A stretch of 23,022 nt of DNA from an uncultured Bacillaceae bacterium (GTDB lineage: Bacteria; Bacillota; Bacilli; Bacillales; Pradoshiaceae). The notes beneath the pieces are model-generated. The model searched no databases, was not told the DNA's origin, and saw only the letters and a list, made by a program, of their open reading frames with translations. Position 1 is the first letter of the stretch, and each line of letters starts with the position of its first letter. This document shows, in pieces, positions 1 to 6,933 of the stretch. The translations under genes and the position numbers were made by a program. Where the stretch lies: assembly GCA_904501845.1 (NCBI GenBank), contig CAJGCH010000014.1, positions 1 through 23,022 on the forward strand, in the 5' to 3' direction.

Positions 1-1
1 G

Positions 2-136
2 GTTGACTGGGCATTTATAGAGGGACACGCAGAAAATACAATCACCCCTATTATAGTGACCAATCATGATGGTGAAATTAGCTATGGAAGCAAGGGTGCC
101 TGTATTCAGGGGAAAACAGTCCTGATGACGATTTAA
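2..136 (+). CDS. PTS EIIA(Glc)-family component, C-terminal fragment (5' end outside window)
   Basis: An open frame enters from the left edge and ends at TAA 134-136, leaving 44 residues. The fragment reads V-D then a short helix, followed by ITPIIVTN and a final KTVLMTI strand. This lines up with the end of EIIA(Glc)/Crr proteins, where E. coli has a VD...STLTPVVISN segment before the last beta strands. EIIA takes phosphate from HPr-His and passes it to the cysteine of EIIB. The active-site histidines would lie upstream, outside the window. The next gene is an EIICB without its own EIIA domain, so this is its likely phosphodonor. No signal peptide or membrane segment is visible. It could instead be the EIIA tail of a larger PTS fusion protein, which cannot be decided here. 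Confidence 0.8.
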   Translation, partial: VDWAFIEGHAENTITPIIVTNHDGEISYGSKGACIQGKTVLMTI

Positions 137-175
137 ATGCTTGGGTGAATGGATTTTAAGGAGGTGATGCGCAGG

Positions 176-207
176 TTGACAATTATAGGTAAGCGCTTTC
201 ACATTAT
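176..207 (+). promoter_or_regulatory. Candidate promoter of the EIICB gene
   Basis: A perfect TTGACA (176-181) is followed after 20 bp by CATTAT (202-207). The spacing is longer than ideal. An alternative is TTTCAC (198-203) with 17 bp to TGTAAG (221-226). In either reading the cre box at 188-201 overlaps the core promoter, as expected for catabolite repression. The exact elements are uncertain. Confidence 0.4.
188..201 (+). promoter_or_regulatory. cre box (CcpA operator) upstream of the EIICB gene
   Basis: The sequence GGTAAGCGCTTTCA matches the cre consensus TGWAANCGNTNWCA at every defined position except the first, and contains the palindromic core AAGCGCTT. It lies 53 bp before the start codon and overlaps the likely promoter. 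CcpA/HPr-Ser-P would be expected to repress the sugar transporter here when a better sugar is present. The role is inferred. Confidence 0.75.
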
Positions 208-253
208 TTGGAAAATCTAATGTAAGTTAAAAAGAAGAATTGGAGGGAGTAAC

Positions 254-1705
254 GTGAAAAAGTTTTTTCAAAGACTTGGTAGTTCTCTAATGTTACCAGT
301 TGCCGTTTTACCTGCTGCTGCTATTTTGATGGGTATCGGTTACTGGATTGATCCGACTGGCTGGGGTGCTGACAGCTCGGTTGCAGCCTTCTTAATCAAA
401 GCTGGTTCTTCCATTATCGACAATATTCCAATCCTGTTTGCTGTCGGTGTTGCACTGGGGATGTCTAAGGATAGGGATGGTTCAGCTGCATTAAGTGGTT
501 TGGTTGCTTATTTAGTCGTAACGACATTGCTGGCACCTGAATCAGTTGCTATGTTAAAGGGAATTGAGGTAGAAAGTGTAGATCCTGGATTCGCTAAAAT
601 TGGCAATGCCTTTGTTGGAATTATCGCAGGTATAGTGGCTGCAAATATGTACAATCGATTTAGCCATGTTAAGCTTCCAGATGCATTGGCGTTCTTTAGC
701 GGAAAGCGTTTAGTGCCAATTATGACAGCTGTCTCTATGTTGGTAGTTGCTGTTATTTTATTCTTTATCTGGCCGCCGGTTTACTCTGGACTTGTTTCTT
801 TCGGTGAAGGAATTGCTAAATTGGGAGCCGCTGGTGCCGGTCTTTATGGATTCTTCAATAGATTATTAATACCGACTGGTTTACACCATGCCTTAAACTC
901 TGTGTTCTGGTTTGATGTTGCGGGCATTAATGACATCGGTAACTTCTGGTCTGGTGAAGGTGTTAAAGGTGTAACAGGCATGTATCAAGCTGGATTCTTC
1001 CCGGTAATGATGTTTGGATTGCCTGCTGCTGGTTTAGCCATGTACCACACGGCTAAAACAAAAAATAAAAAACAGGTTGCTTCCTTAATGATTGCCGCTG
1101 GTTTTGCAGCCTTCTTTACGGGTGTAACTGAACCGCTTGAGTTCGCATTTATGTTTGCAGCTCCATTATTATATGTGGTGCATGCTGCATTGACAGGTAT
1201 TTCTCTTGCTGTGGCAGCCTCTTTCCAATGGACAGCAGGCTTTGGTTTCAGTGCCGGCTTGGTTGACTTTGTCCTAAGCTCCAGATTGCCTCTTGCTAAT
1301 CAGCCGTATATGCTGATTGTACAAGGATTAGTGTTTGCTGTTATTTATTATTTCTTATTCCGTTTCATCATTGTGAAATTCAATCTGAACACACCTGGAC
1401 GTGGGGAAGAACTTGATGCAGCTGAAGAAGCTCAATCTCCTGCTAGTTCTTCTGAAGATAAGTTTGCTAAACAAGCTCAAGTAATCTATGAAGGATTGGG
1501 CGGTAAAGAAAATATCGTTTCTATTGATAACTGTGCTACTCGTCTTAGACTAGAAGTCAAAGATATAGATGCGGTTGATCAGAATAAAATCAAATCTGCC
1601 GGTGTACCGGGTATTAAGGTAACTGGTCGTGAAAGTCTGCAAGTAATTGTAGGAACGAGTGTTCAGTTCGTGGCAGATGAGTTGAAGAAAATTGTGAAAA
1701 GATAG
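254..1705 (+). CDS. nagP: PTS N-acetylglucosamine-type EIICB transporter
   Basis: This 483-residue integral membrane permease imports and phosphorylates an amino sugar, most likely N-acetylglucosamine. Residues 1 to about 380 form the glucose-superfamily EIIC domain. It starts with FFQRLGSSLMLPVAVLPAAA and contains the NRLLIPTGLHHALNSVFWF and TGVTEPLEFAFMF signatures. A polar linker (about 385-405) leads to an EIIB domain with the phospho-accepting Cys427 in SIDNCATRLRLEV. No EIIA domain is fused, as in B. subtilis NagP. The start is GTG, six bases after GGAGGG. The partial EIIA gene upstream probably supplies phosphate, and a PRD antiterminator gene converges on it. A cre box covers its promoter region. 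The GlcNAc assignment rests on overall resemblance to NagP/NagE; glucose or glucosamine cannot be excluded. Confidence 0.85.
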   Translation: MKKFFQRLGSSLMLPVAVLPAAAILMGIGYWIDPTGWGADSSVAAFLIKAGSSIIDNIPILFAVGVALGMSKDRDGSAALSGLVAYLVVTTLLAPESVAMLKGIEVESVDPGFAKIGNAFVGIIAGIVAANMYNRFSHVKLPDALAFFSGKRLVPIMTAVSMLVVAVILFFIWPPVYSGLVSFGEGIAKLGAAGAGLYGFFNRLLIPTGLHHALNSVFWFDVAGINDIGNFWSGEGVKGVTGMYQAGFFPVMMFGLPAAGLAMYHTAKTKNKKQVASLMIAAGFAAFFTGVTEPLEFAFMFAAPLLYVVHAALTGISLAVAASFQWTAGFGFSAGLVDFVLSSRLPLANQPYMLIVQGLVFAVIYYFLFRFIIVKFNLNTPGRGEELDAAEEAQSPASSSEDKFAKQAQVIYEGLGGKENIVSIDNCATRLRLEVKDIDAVDQNKIKSAGVPGIKVTGRESLQVIVGTSVQFVADELKKIVKR

Positions 1706-1749
1706 TTAACAAGACTAGTTTTTAAGGTTTAAATATTTATAGCATACCG

Positions 1750-1795
1750 AAAAAAGCTCGTTCCAATCGATAATAGATAGGAACGAGCTTTTTGG
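1750..1795. terminator. Bidirectional intrinsic terminator between EIICB and antiterminator genes
   Basis: A perfect 14-bp inverted repeat, AAAAAGCTCGTTCC (1751-1764) and its complement (1780-1793), encloses a 15-base loop. The outer A/T tracts give a U-run on either strand, so it can end both converging transcripts. Confidence 0.9.
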
Positions 1796-1871
1796 TCTTT
1801 TGTTTTACTTTTCTGTCTTTTGTGAAGAGAAGTGACCTGATTAATAAGCAAAAATGTCCATCCCGCATCTA

Positions 1872-2696
1872 TCATCCTTTTCTGCTTCGCAATCTCTCTA
1901 TATGAATCGTAATGTAGCCAATTTCCTCTGGCGGAAGCTGAATGTCGTGCTGTCGGGAAAGGTGCTTGGCTATTGTTTTCGCGCAATTATAGGAGGATGG
2001 GAATTTATTGCGTATCATGATAAGCATCTCTTCATCCATTGTTCGATCAGACGTTTCGGTAATTCTATACAATGTATAGCGCAGATGAGTGATTAAGCGC
2101 TCATAGGAGAGTCCGTTTTCTTCCAAACTGATTGAAAAATAATCCTGAATAATATGTATGATTTCATTGATGATGGAAGTTTGGCGCAGGGTAACCTGCA
2201 AACTTCCGGACGGAACAGATGCGGTGTGAAGATGGAGAGCGATAAAAGCAGCCTCATCTACCGGCATGTGAATACCAGTCTTCTCCTTAACATAATTGAT
2301 AGCCCAAATGCCTATGTCAAACTCCTTTTTATACAGAATTTTAATCTCAGAAAGGAGTTTGTTTTTTATATAAATACCATCCTCGTGACGTTCAATTGCA
2401 AATGACAGGTGATCTGCCAAAGCAATAAAGATATGCGGATTTAATTTAACTTCAAGGCGGTCCTCCGCATACTGAATGATTTCCTGTGTTATAGCCATAA
2501 GCTCAACGGGAATTTGAGGTAAAAGCTGCTCGAAATGATCATCATTTTTTATCACAAACAGTTTATCGATTTTATTTCTGTTGATTAGGTCGTTTTTTCC
2601 TTTATTAAATGCAATGCCCGGACCAATGACAATTTTTTCCTGTTTATCTTCTATGACAATGGCCGCATTGTTATTTAAGATTTTCTTGATTCTCAA
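1872..2696 (-). CDS. BglG/LicT/GlcT-family PRD transcriptional antiterminator
   Basis: This 274-residue RNA-binding antiterminator would stabilise an antiterminator hairpin in the leader of a PTS operon. The N-terminal co-antiterminator domain (about 1-55) starts MRIKKILNNNAAIVI. Two PTS regulation domains follow, PRD1 (about 65-165) and PRD2 (about 175-270). The phosphorylatable histidines are all visible: His96 (ADH) and His155 (ALH) in PRD1, His204 (ITH) and His265 (TIH) in PRD2. In this family the cognate EIIB phosphorylates PRD1 when sugar is absent, and HPr phosphorylates PRD2. The start is TTG behind AGGAGGTGA. Length and histidine pattern are complete, so the protein should be functional. 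Its neighbour suggests control of the amino-sugar PTS, but no RAT-like leader hairpin is visible in the 117 bp before that gene. Confidence 0.88.
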   Translation of the reverse strand: MRIKKILNNNAAIVIEDKQEKIVIGPGIAFNKGKNDLINRNKIDKLFVIKNDDHFEQLLPQIPVELMAITQEIIQYAEDRLEVKLNPHIFIALADHLSFAIERHEDGIYIKNKLLSEIKILYKKEFDIGIWAINYVKEKTGIHMPVDEAAFIALHLHTASVPSGSLQVTLRQTSIINEIIHIIQDYFSISLEENGLSYERLITHLRYTLYRITETSDRTMDEEMLIMIRNKFPSSYNCAKTIAKHLSRQHDIQLPPEEIGYITIHIERLRSRKG

Positions 2697-2760
2697 TCCT
2701 CTTCACCTCCTGTGAATCTCCGTTAATTCGTTTCAAACTGAAAGGGAAGCTAGTACTTTA

Positions 2761-2789
2761 ATCATATTAGAATTGATGGTGTAAGTAAA
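2761..2789 (-). promoter_or_regulatory. Candidate sigma-A promoter of the antiterminator gene
   Basis: On the minus strand, TTTACT (2789-2784) and TATGAT (2766-2761) are separated by exactly 17 bp. They lie about 65 bases before the TTG start. Confidence 0.45.
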
Positions 2790-2805
2790 ATAAATCTTTA
2801 GTCAT

Positions 2806-2827
2806 AGGGGGAGATGGCAGGGGGAGA
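2806..2827. repeat. Short direct repeat AGGGGGAGA x2
   Basis: Two perfect copies of AGGGGGAGA (2806-2814 and 2819-2827) are set 13 bp apart, start to start. They lie just upstream of the candidate -35 element of the antiterminator gene. Each could be a protein-binding half site. On the plus strand the copies also resemble ribosome binding sites but have no usable start nearby. Confidence 0.5.
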
Positions 2828-3070
2828 ATATTTTTGGGGAACTGCATTAGAGCAAATAATTATGAAACTTAATAATTTCATGTTCGTTAATAATCATAGT
2901 AGGGTAGTTAATTATTGAGTAAACAAGCTAGAAATAATGCTTTATAGAGGAAGGGAGGTTTGAATCGTTCGCCATACTTAGAGAAATGTCCCGTTTTTTA
3001 ACTCTGATTCTGTATTCAATTAACCATTACATAAGTAAGCCTTGTTCAAGAAAAATATCATACATTTATT
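2828..3070. other. Gene-less AT-rich intergenic region between divergent genes
   Basis: Together with 2697-2827 this separates the antiterminator gene from the glycosyltransferase gene. It holds a short inverted repeat, ATGAAA (2862-2867) with TTTCAT (2876-2881). A Shine-Dalgarno-like GGGAGG (2953-2958) has no well-spaced start codon. A perfect SigE-type -10 CATACATT (3059-3066) has no matching -35. I see no RNA gene or longer reading frame with start signals. Confidence 0.6.
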
Positions 3071-3094
3071 TTGAAGGAAGGTCGTTTTTCGTCT

Positions 3095-3934
3095 ATGAAT
3101 ATACTGATGACTTTAGATTCTAACTATATCAAGCCTTTGAAGGTTATGCTAAAATCGCTCTTTCTGAATAACCAGGAAGAGTCATTTGCTATTTATGTAA
3201 TGCATTCCAGTCTTGACACACAGGAGCTAGAAGATCTGCGTCAATTTATTGACAATCATGGTAGTCAATTAAACGTAATCTACGTAGATGATGATTGTTT
3301 TGAGGATGCACCTACCCTTCTTCACTATACAAAAGCGATGTATTATCGTTTGCTGGCATTTAAATTCTTGCCTCAAGAGCTGGATCGCATTTTATATCTT
3401 GATCCTGATATATTAGTGATCAATTCTATTAGGGAACTATATAATACAGATATTGAGGGTTACTTATATGCTGCCTCCTATCATGATAAGATTGCGCTTA
3501 AAGAAGTGAATAAAGTTAGGTTAAACGTCTACGATATTGATGCGTACTATAATTCTGGCGTTTTATTAATGAACCTGCCCCTTCAGAGACAATTAATTGA
3601 TGAGAAGGTCATTTATGATTTCGTTGACAAGAATCGCTCCAAGTTAATTATGCCGGACCAGGATGTCATTAATGTCCTGTATTCTAAACAGATAAAAAGT
3701 TTAGATGAGAAGTTATATAATTATGATGTTAGGTTTTACAGCTACTACAAAATTATGAATGGCGGCGTTTGTGACATGGATTATATCTTCGAAAACACTG
3801 TCATCCTCCATTTCTGCGGCAAGAAAAAACCTTGGAATAAACAATACAGCGGTAAATTCCACTCTTTATATAAACAATATGAAAAATTCGCCTTAAATGA
3901 TCGGATGAAATCTGCGTTATTGGGTACCCGCTAA
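3095..3934 (+). CDS. Family 8 glycosyltransferase (LgtC/general stress GT8 type)
   Basis: The 279-residue product is a retaining GT8 nucleotide-sugar transferase, predicted cytoplasmic. It opens with MNILMTLDSNYIKPLKVML, typical of the family. The metal-binding DxD is LDPDI (Asp103, Asp105). YYNSGVLLMNL (about 151-161) and MPDQDVIN (about 186-193) follow. The C-terminal metal/substrate motif ILHFCGKKKPW contains His239. I chose ATG 3095 over the in-frame TTG at 3071 because the family normally begins at this MNI segment and GAAGGAAGG lies upstream, although its 13-base spacing is long. No other cell-envelope gene is adjacent, so donor and acceptor cannot be deduced. A strong hairpin terminator follows, so it is probably transcribed alone. 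Confidence 0.88.
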   Translation: MNILMTLDSNYIKPLKVMLKSLFLNNQEESFAIYVMHSSLDTQELEDLRQFIDNHGSQLNVIYVDDDCFEDAPTLLHYTKAMYYRLLAFKFLPQELDRILYLDPDILVINSIRELYNTDIEGYLYAASYHDKIALKEVNKVRLNVYDIDAYYNSGVLLMNLPLQRQLIDEKVIYDFVDKNRSKLIMPDQDVINVLYSKQIKSLDEKLYNYDVRFYSYYKIMNGGVCDMDYIFENTVILHFCGKKKPWNKQYSGKFHSLYKQYEKFALNDRMKSALLGTR

Positions 3935-4021
3935 TGAAATGCCGCAGCTAACACTGTTTGATAAACTAATGCATGTCTTCCCGGTTTTGTGCTTTCATTG
4001 AACAAGAGTTATAAAATCATC

Positions 4022-4070
4022 TGCCAGGAGCCTTGCTGCCTATCAAACGGAGCAAGGCTCCTGGCATTTT
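4022..4070 (+). terminator. Intrinsic terminator after the glycosyltransferase gene
   Basis: A perfect 16-bp inverted repeat (TGCCAGGAGCCTTGCT, 4022-4037, with 4051-4066) and a 13-base loop are followed by TTTT. The U-run is short but the stem is very stable. Confidence 0.8.
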
Positions 4071-4106
4071 AAGGAGATTATGCAGTGATAGAGATGAGGC
4101 CAAATT

Positions 4107-4154
4107 AAAAAGCTGGCCCAAAGCCCGGCTGGCGGGACTTTTGGGTCAGCTTTT
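4107..4154. terminator. Intrinsic terminator of the UspA-type gene (works on the minus strand, possibly both)
   Basis: Outer arms AAAAAGCTGGCCCAAA (4107-4122) and TTTTGGGTCAGCTTTT (4139-4154) pair with one mismatch. An inner CCCG/CGGG stem extends the hairpin. The minus-strand copy ends in a TTTTT run directly downstream of the UspA-type gene. Confidence 0.85.
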
Positions 4155-4181
4155 GTTTTGTATATTCTAAATTATCAACGG

Positions 4182-4637
4182 TTATTTGCTGTCTTTATCG
4201 TCGGAGCGAATGACCATGACATCGCATTTCGCATAGCGGATAATGTGTTCAGAAACAGAGCCGATGAAGAAGCGCTCTACTGTATTCAGCCCTGTGGCAC
4301 CGCAGATGATCAGGTCGATATCATGCTTTTTGGCAATATCCTTAGGTATTTTTACCTTAGGGGATCCGAATTCGATGCATATTTCGACTTTTTGGACGCC
4401 TGCATCCAAGGCGAGTTTTTGATACTCTTCTAAAAGGTCTTTTGCATATTGCTCAGCGCTTTCGGTGATTGAAATGCTATATGCTTCAACTGCTGCAAAA
4501 GTGCGATTGTCCACAACGTGTGTCAGTACAAGTGTTGCATCGTTACGTTTAGCGATGTCGATGGACTTTTTGAATGCCCATTCAGCTTCTTGTGAACCAT
4601 CCACTGCAACAAGGATATTATTATAGGTTAATGCCAT
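4182..4637 (-). CDS. Universal stress protein, UspA family
   Basis: This 151-residue single-domain Usp protein is cytoplasmic. It begins with the family strand YNNILVAVDGS (Asp13). It carries the ATP-binding signature G-2x-G-9x-G-S as G113, G116, G126, S127 in GATGLNTVERFFIGS, followed by the final strand CDVMVIRS. The intact motif points to an ATP-binding rather than a non-binding Usp. Such proteins usually aid survival under starvation or oxidative stress; the exact role here is not shown. ATG follows AAGGAGGAG with seven bases between. It is transcribed alone, with a -10 element upstream and a hairpin terminator downstream. Confidence 0.92.
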   Translation of the reverse strand: MALTYNNILVAVDGSQEAEWAFKKSIDIAKRNDATLVLTHVVDNRTFAAVEAYSISITESAEQYAKDLLEEYQKLALDAGVQKVEICIEFGSPKVKIPKDIAKKHDIDLIICGATGLNTVERFFIGSVSEHIIRYAKCDVMVIRSDDKDSK

Positions 4638-4664
4638 ATTAATCTCCTCCTTTATTATAATTCT

Positions 4665-4670
4665 ATTATA
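4665..4670 (-). promoter_or_regulatory. -10 element of the UspA-type gene
   Basis: A perfect TATAAT on the minus strand lies 27 bases before the ATG. No good TTGACA-like -35 is found at 16-18 bp, so another sigma factor or an activator may be involved. Confidence 0.5.
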
Positions 4671-4776
4671 CTATAAAACATTTCGAATAGTAGCAAAATT
4701 ATATGGAAATACAGTGAACATTTAAAAAGTTTTGCGATAATAGCTGGTTTTGTCTTAAGGGGGAAGGTGAGTATCG

Positions 4777-4836
4777 TTGAAACAAACGAGTGTTTGGCGT
4801 TCTTTCCTAATAATTTTATTTGAATGGTTAGAGTAG
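4777..4836 (+). CDS. Possible 19-residue small protein
   Basis: A TTG-initiated frame reads MKQTSVWRSFLIILFEWLE. GGGGGAAGGTGA ends about six bases before the TTG, and an extended -10-like TGCGATAAT (4732-4740) lies upstream. The peptide has a basic N-terminus, a hydrophobic core (FLIILF) and acidic end residues, so it could be a membrane-associated micropeptide. It sits in the otherwise empty 303-bp gap between the UspA-type gene and the peptidase gene, opposite in direction to both. I recognise no family. The support is only the signals and amino acid character, and it may be chance. Confidence 0.3.
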   Translation: MKQTSVWRSFLIILFEWLE

Positions 4837-4893
4837 TATTTATGACAGATAGTCATGGAAAGGGCAAATTAATATTTTATTGATATATTAATA

Positions 4894-4935
4894 ATGCATG
4901 TGAGCGGGAGTGGCAATCTTCCGGCTCACATGCAT
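4894..4935 (-). terminator. Hairpin terminator after the M24 peptidase gene
   Basis: A perfect 12-bp inverted repeat, ATGCATGTGAGC (4894-4905) with GCTCACATGCAT (4924-4935), ends six bases past the stop codon. The following minus-strand sequence is A/T-rich (TATTAATAT) but not a pure U-run, so it may be a weak terminator. Confidence 0.65.
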
Positions 4936-4940
4936 AGCGA

Positions 4941-6032
4941 TTAAAGTGTGATTAATTCTTTCGGGAACTTCGTCAGTATTTCAACGCCGTTCTCCGTAAC
5001 ATAAAGGTCGTCTTCAATGCGGACGCCAGCTTTTTGAGGGACATAGATGCCTGGTTCAATCGTGAATACCATGCCTTTTTGTAATTTCAGCTCATTGACC
5101 TCTGTCAGGGAAGGGTATTCGTGCACGCTGATGCCAAGACCATGGCCTAAGCGGTGCGGGAAGTAATCGCCATAGCCCTTGTTGCGGATAATATTGCGAG
5201 CTGTCAAATCGACTTCGGCGCATGTAACACCAGGGCGGCATGCTGCTACGGCAGCTTTCTGTGCTTCAAGGACCGTTTCGTAAATCTCTCTTTGCTCATC
5301 AGAGATTTGCCCGTAAGCAACTGTACGTGTTATGTCTGAGCAATAGCCGTCGACAACAACGCCAAGGTCGAAAAGAACGAGGTCCCCTTTTTTTACTTTT
5401 GTTTGCCCAGGCACGCCGTGCGGGGAAGCGGCATTCTCACCTGTCAATACCATCGTTGCGAATGACATTTCGGAGACGCCCTCTTTTTTCAATTGGTATT
5501 CAAGCGCAGCGAGGATTTCCATTTCTGTTTTGCCCTCGGCGATTTCCTCTGTTCCAATCTTGATCGCGTAATCGGCAAGGCGGCATGCCTCTTTAATAAT
5601 GGCCAGTTCGCTTTCGCTTTTGACCATGCGCAATTGGCGCATTTTCTCTTCTGCGGATATGTATGAAGGCTGACCAAGAATCGAGTTAAGCCCTTCGAGA
5701 CGCTCCAATGTTAAATGCTCCTTTTCAACCGCGAGCGTTTGAATGGAAACATTGCGTTTCTTCAATGCCTCATGGACTCGTTCCCATGGGTTTTGTGTAT
5801 CTAAAATACCGATGATTTCATATGCCCAGCCGGCTTGCTTTGCATCAGGGACTTCCATTTGCGGACAGATTAAAATCGGCTCATCTGCAGGGAATGCTAG
5901 AACGGCTAGCAATCGCTCATGCGGATCGCTGTGAAAACCGCTTAAATAAAAAACATTTTCTGTAGATGTGATGAATGCGGCATCAGCCTGCTTCTCTTTC
6001 AGCCAATCAGCCAATAGATTTAAGTTGCTCAT
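4941..6032 (-). CDS. M24B metallopeptidase, Xaa-Pro dipeptidase/aminopeptidase
   Basis: This 363-residue cytoplasmic enzyme is predicted to cleave N-terminal Xaa-Pro bonds in peptides. The N-terminal creatinase-like domain spans about 1-125. The pita-bread catalytic domain (about 130-355) carries all five dinuclear metal ligands: Asp222 (LFDLG), Asp233 (CSDITRT), His297 (HRLGHGLG), Glu326 (TIEPGIY) and Glu340 (RIEDD). Length fits PepQ/PapA/PapB proteins. ATG follows AGGAGG with eight bases between. It lies divergent to ytkL across a 127-bp gap. Dipeptidase (PepQ) and aminopeptidase P-like (PapA/PapB) activities cannot be separated from sequence alone, so no symbol is given. Confidence 0.9.
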   Translation of the reverse strand: MSNLNLLADWLKEKQADAAFITSTENVFYLSGFHSDPHERLLAVLAFPADEPILICPQMEVPDAKQAGWAYEIIGILDTQNPWERVHEALKKRNVSIQTLAVEKEHLTLERLEGLNSILGQPSYISAEEKMRQLRMVKSESELAIIKEACRLADYAIKIGTEEIAEGKTEMEILAALEYQLKKEGVSEMSFATMVLTGENAASPHGVPGQTKVKKGDLVLFDLGVVVDGYCSDITRTVAYGQISDEQREIYETVLEAQKAAVAACRPGVTCAEVDLTARNIIRNKGYGDYFPHRLGHGLGISVHEYPSLTEVNELKLQKGMVFTIEPGIYVPQKAGVRIEDDLYVTENGVEILTKFPKELITL

Positions 6033-6100
6033 TTAAACAGCCTCCTGTACTCTAGTGATATATGATAGTAGGTTATCAATTAAATGTAGGAAAGTAAATT

Positions 6101-6125
6101 GTTAGAAAATAAAAAAAGCGGGTAT
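6101..6125 (+). promoter_or_regulatory. SigB-like promoter of ytkL
   Basis: GTTAGA (6101-6106) and GGGTAT (6120-6125) with a 13-bp spacer resemble the general-stress promoter GTTTAA-N12-15-GGGWAT. The -10 is perfect and the -35 matches four of six. An overlapping sigma-A reading (TTGTTA, 18 bp, TATTTA) is also possible. Confidence 0.4.
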
Positions 6126-6159
6126 TTATATCCAATAGCGAAAAAAGGAGAGATGAATC

Positions 6160-6837
6160 TTGAAGGTTTCTTATCATGGCCATTCGGTTGTCAAAATTGA
6201 AACGGACAAGCATCAAATCTTAATTGATCCATTTATCACGGGAAATGAGCTGACAGACTTGAAGGTTGAGGATGTCAGTCCGGACTTCATTCTTCTGACG
6301 CATGGGCATAGTGACCATGTAGGGGATACGGTTGAACTCGCTAAAAAGCATGATGCCCTTGTAATATGCAACTTTGAGATGAGTACATATCTTGGCTGGA
6401 AAGGCGTGAAAACGCATGGGATGTCCATTGGCGGCGCCTATAATTTTGATTTCGGGCGCGTGAAATTTACTCAGGCATTTCACGGGACTGGTTTTGAAGA
6501 GGATGGTCAGATTATCTATGGCGGGATGCCGGCTGGAATTCTAGTGACCATTGATGGCAAGACGGTCTTCCATGCAGGGGATACGGGACTCTTCTCTGAC
6601 ATGAAGCTGATTGGGGACCGACACCCGATTGATCTTGCTTTTATTCCGATTGGGGATAATTTCACGATGGGACCGGAGGATGCGGCGCTTGCCGTCGAAT
6701 TCCTGCATCCGAAACAGGCCGTTCCGATTCACTATGATACATTCCCGCCGATTAAGCAGGACCCTCATCATTTCGCTTCTCTTTGTGAGGAGGGAGTCGT
6801 GAAGGTGATGGCTCCTGGGGATATGGTTGAACTATAA
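6160..6837 (+). CDS. ytkL: Metallo-beta-lactamase-fold hydrolase YtkL (UPF0173)
   Basis: The 225-residue protein is a small single-domain hydrolase of the metallo-beta-lactamase fold, predicted cytoplasmic. It starts with MKVSYHGHSVVKIET and contains the zinc motif THGHSDHVGD (His48, His50, Asp52, His53). His108, the HAGDTG motif (His138, Asp141) and His191 follow. The set of metal ligands is complete. The substrate of this family is not established to my knowledge. Translation starts at TTG 6160 with AAGGAG nine bases upstream; the ATG at 6153 is out of frame. A SigB-like promoter precedes it and a hairpin terminator follows, so it is a single-gene unit. Confidence 0.92.
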   Translation: MKVSYHGHSVVKIETDKHQILIDPFITGNELTDLKVEDVSPDFILLTHGHSDHVGDTVELAKKHDALVICNFEMSTYLGWKGVKTHGMSIGGAYNFDFGRVKFTQAFHGTGFEEDGQIIYGGMPAGILVTIDGKTVFHAGDTGLFSDMKLIGDRHPIDLAFIPIGDNFTMGPEDAALAVEFLHPKQAVPIHYDTFPPIKQDPHHFASLCEEGVVKVMAPGDMVEL

Positions 6838-6847
6838 GATGAACGCA

Positions 6848-6893
6848 GAGTGCTGCCCTTGCTTTATTAAGAGGGGCGGCGCTTCTTTTTTTT
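6848..6893 (+). terminator. Intrinsic terminator of ytkL
   Basis: Arms AGTGCTGCCC and GGGCGGCGCT pair over about ten bases with G-U pairs and are followed by CTTTTTTTT. This is a classic rho-independent structure. Confidence 0.88.
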
Positions 6894-6933
6894 GAAATCT
6901 CTCATATATATTACTCATATAGGAGGGGTTTTG

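Noticed and set aside
149..220. 23-codon frame starting at ATG 149, overlapping the EIICB promoter and cre box
   Set aside because: It has no well-spaced ribosome binding site and lies over clear regulatory sequence.
2960..3001. Short TTG frame after GGGAGG at 2953-2958
   Set aside because: Spacing from the ribosome binding site is about one base, too short, and the frame is only 13 codons.
3059..3066. Perfect SigE -10 (CATACATT) before the glycosyltransferase gene
   Set aside because: No SigE-type -35 is found 13-15 bp upstream, so sporulation control is not supported.
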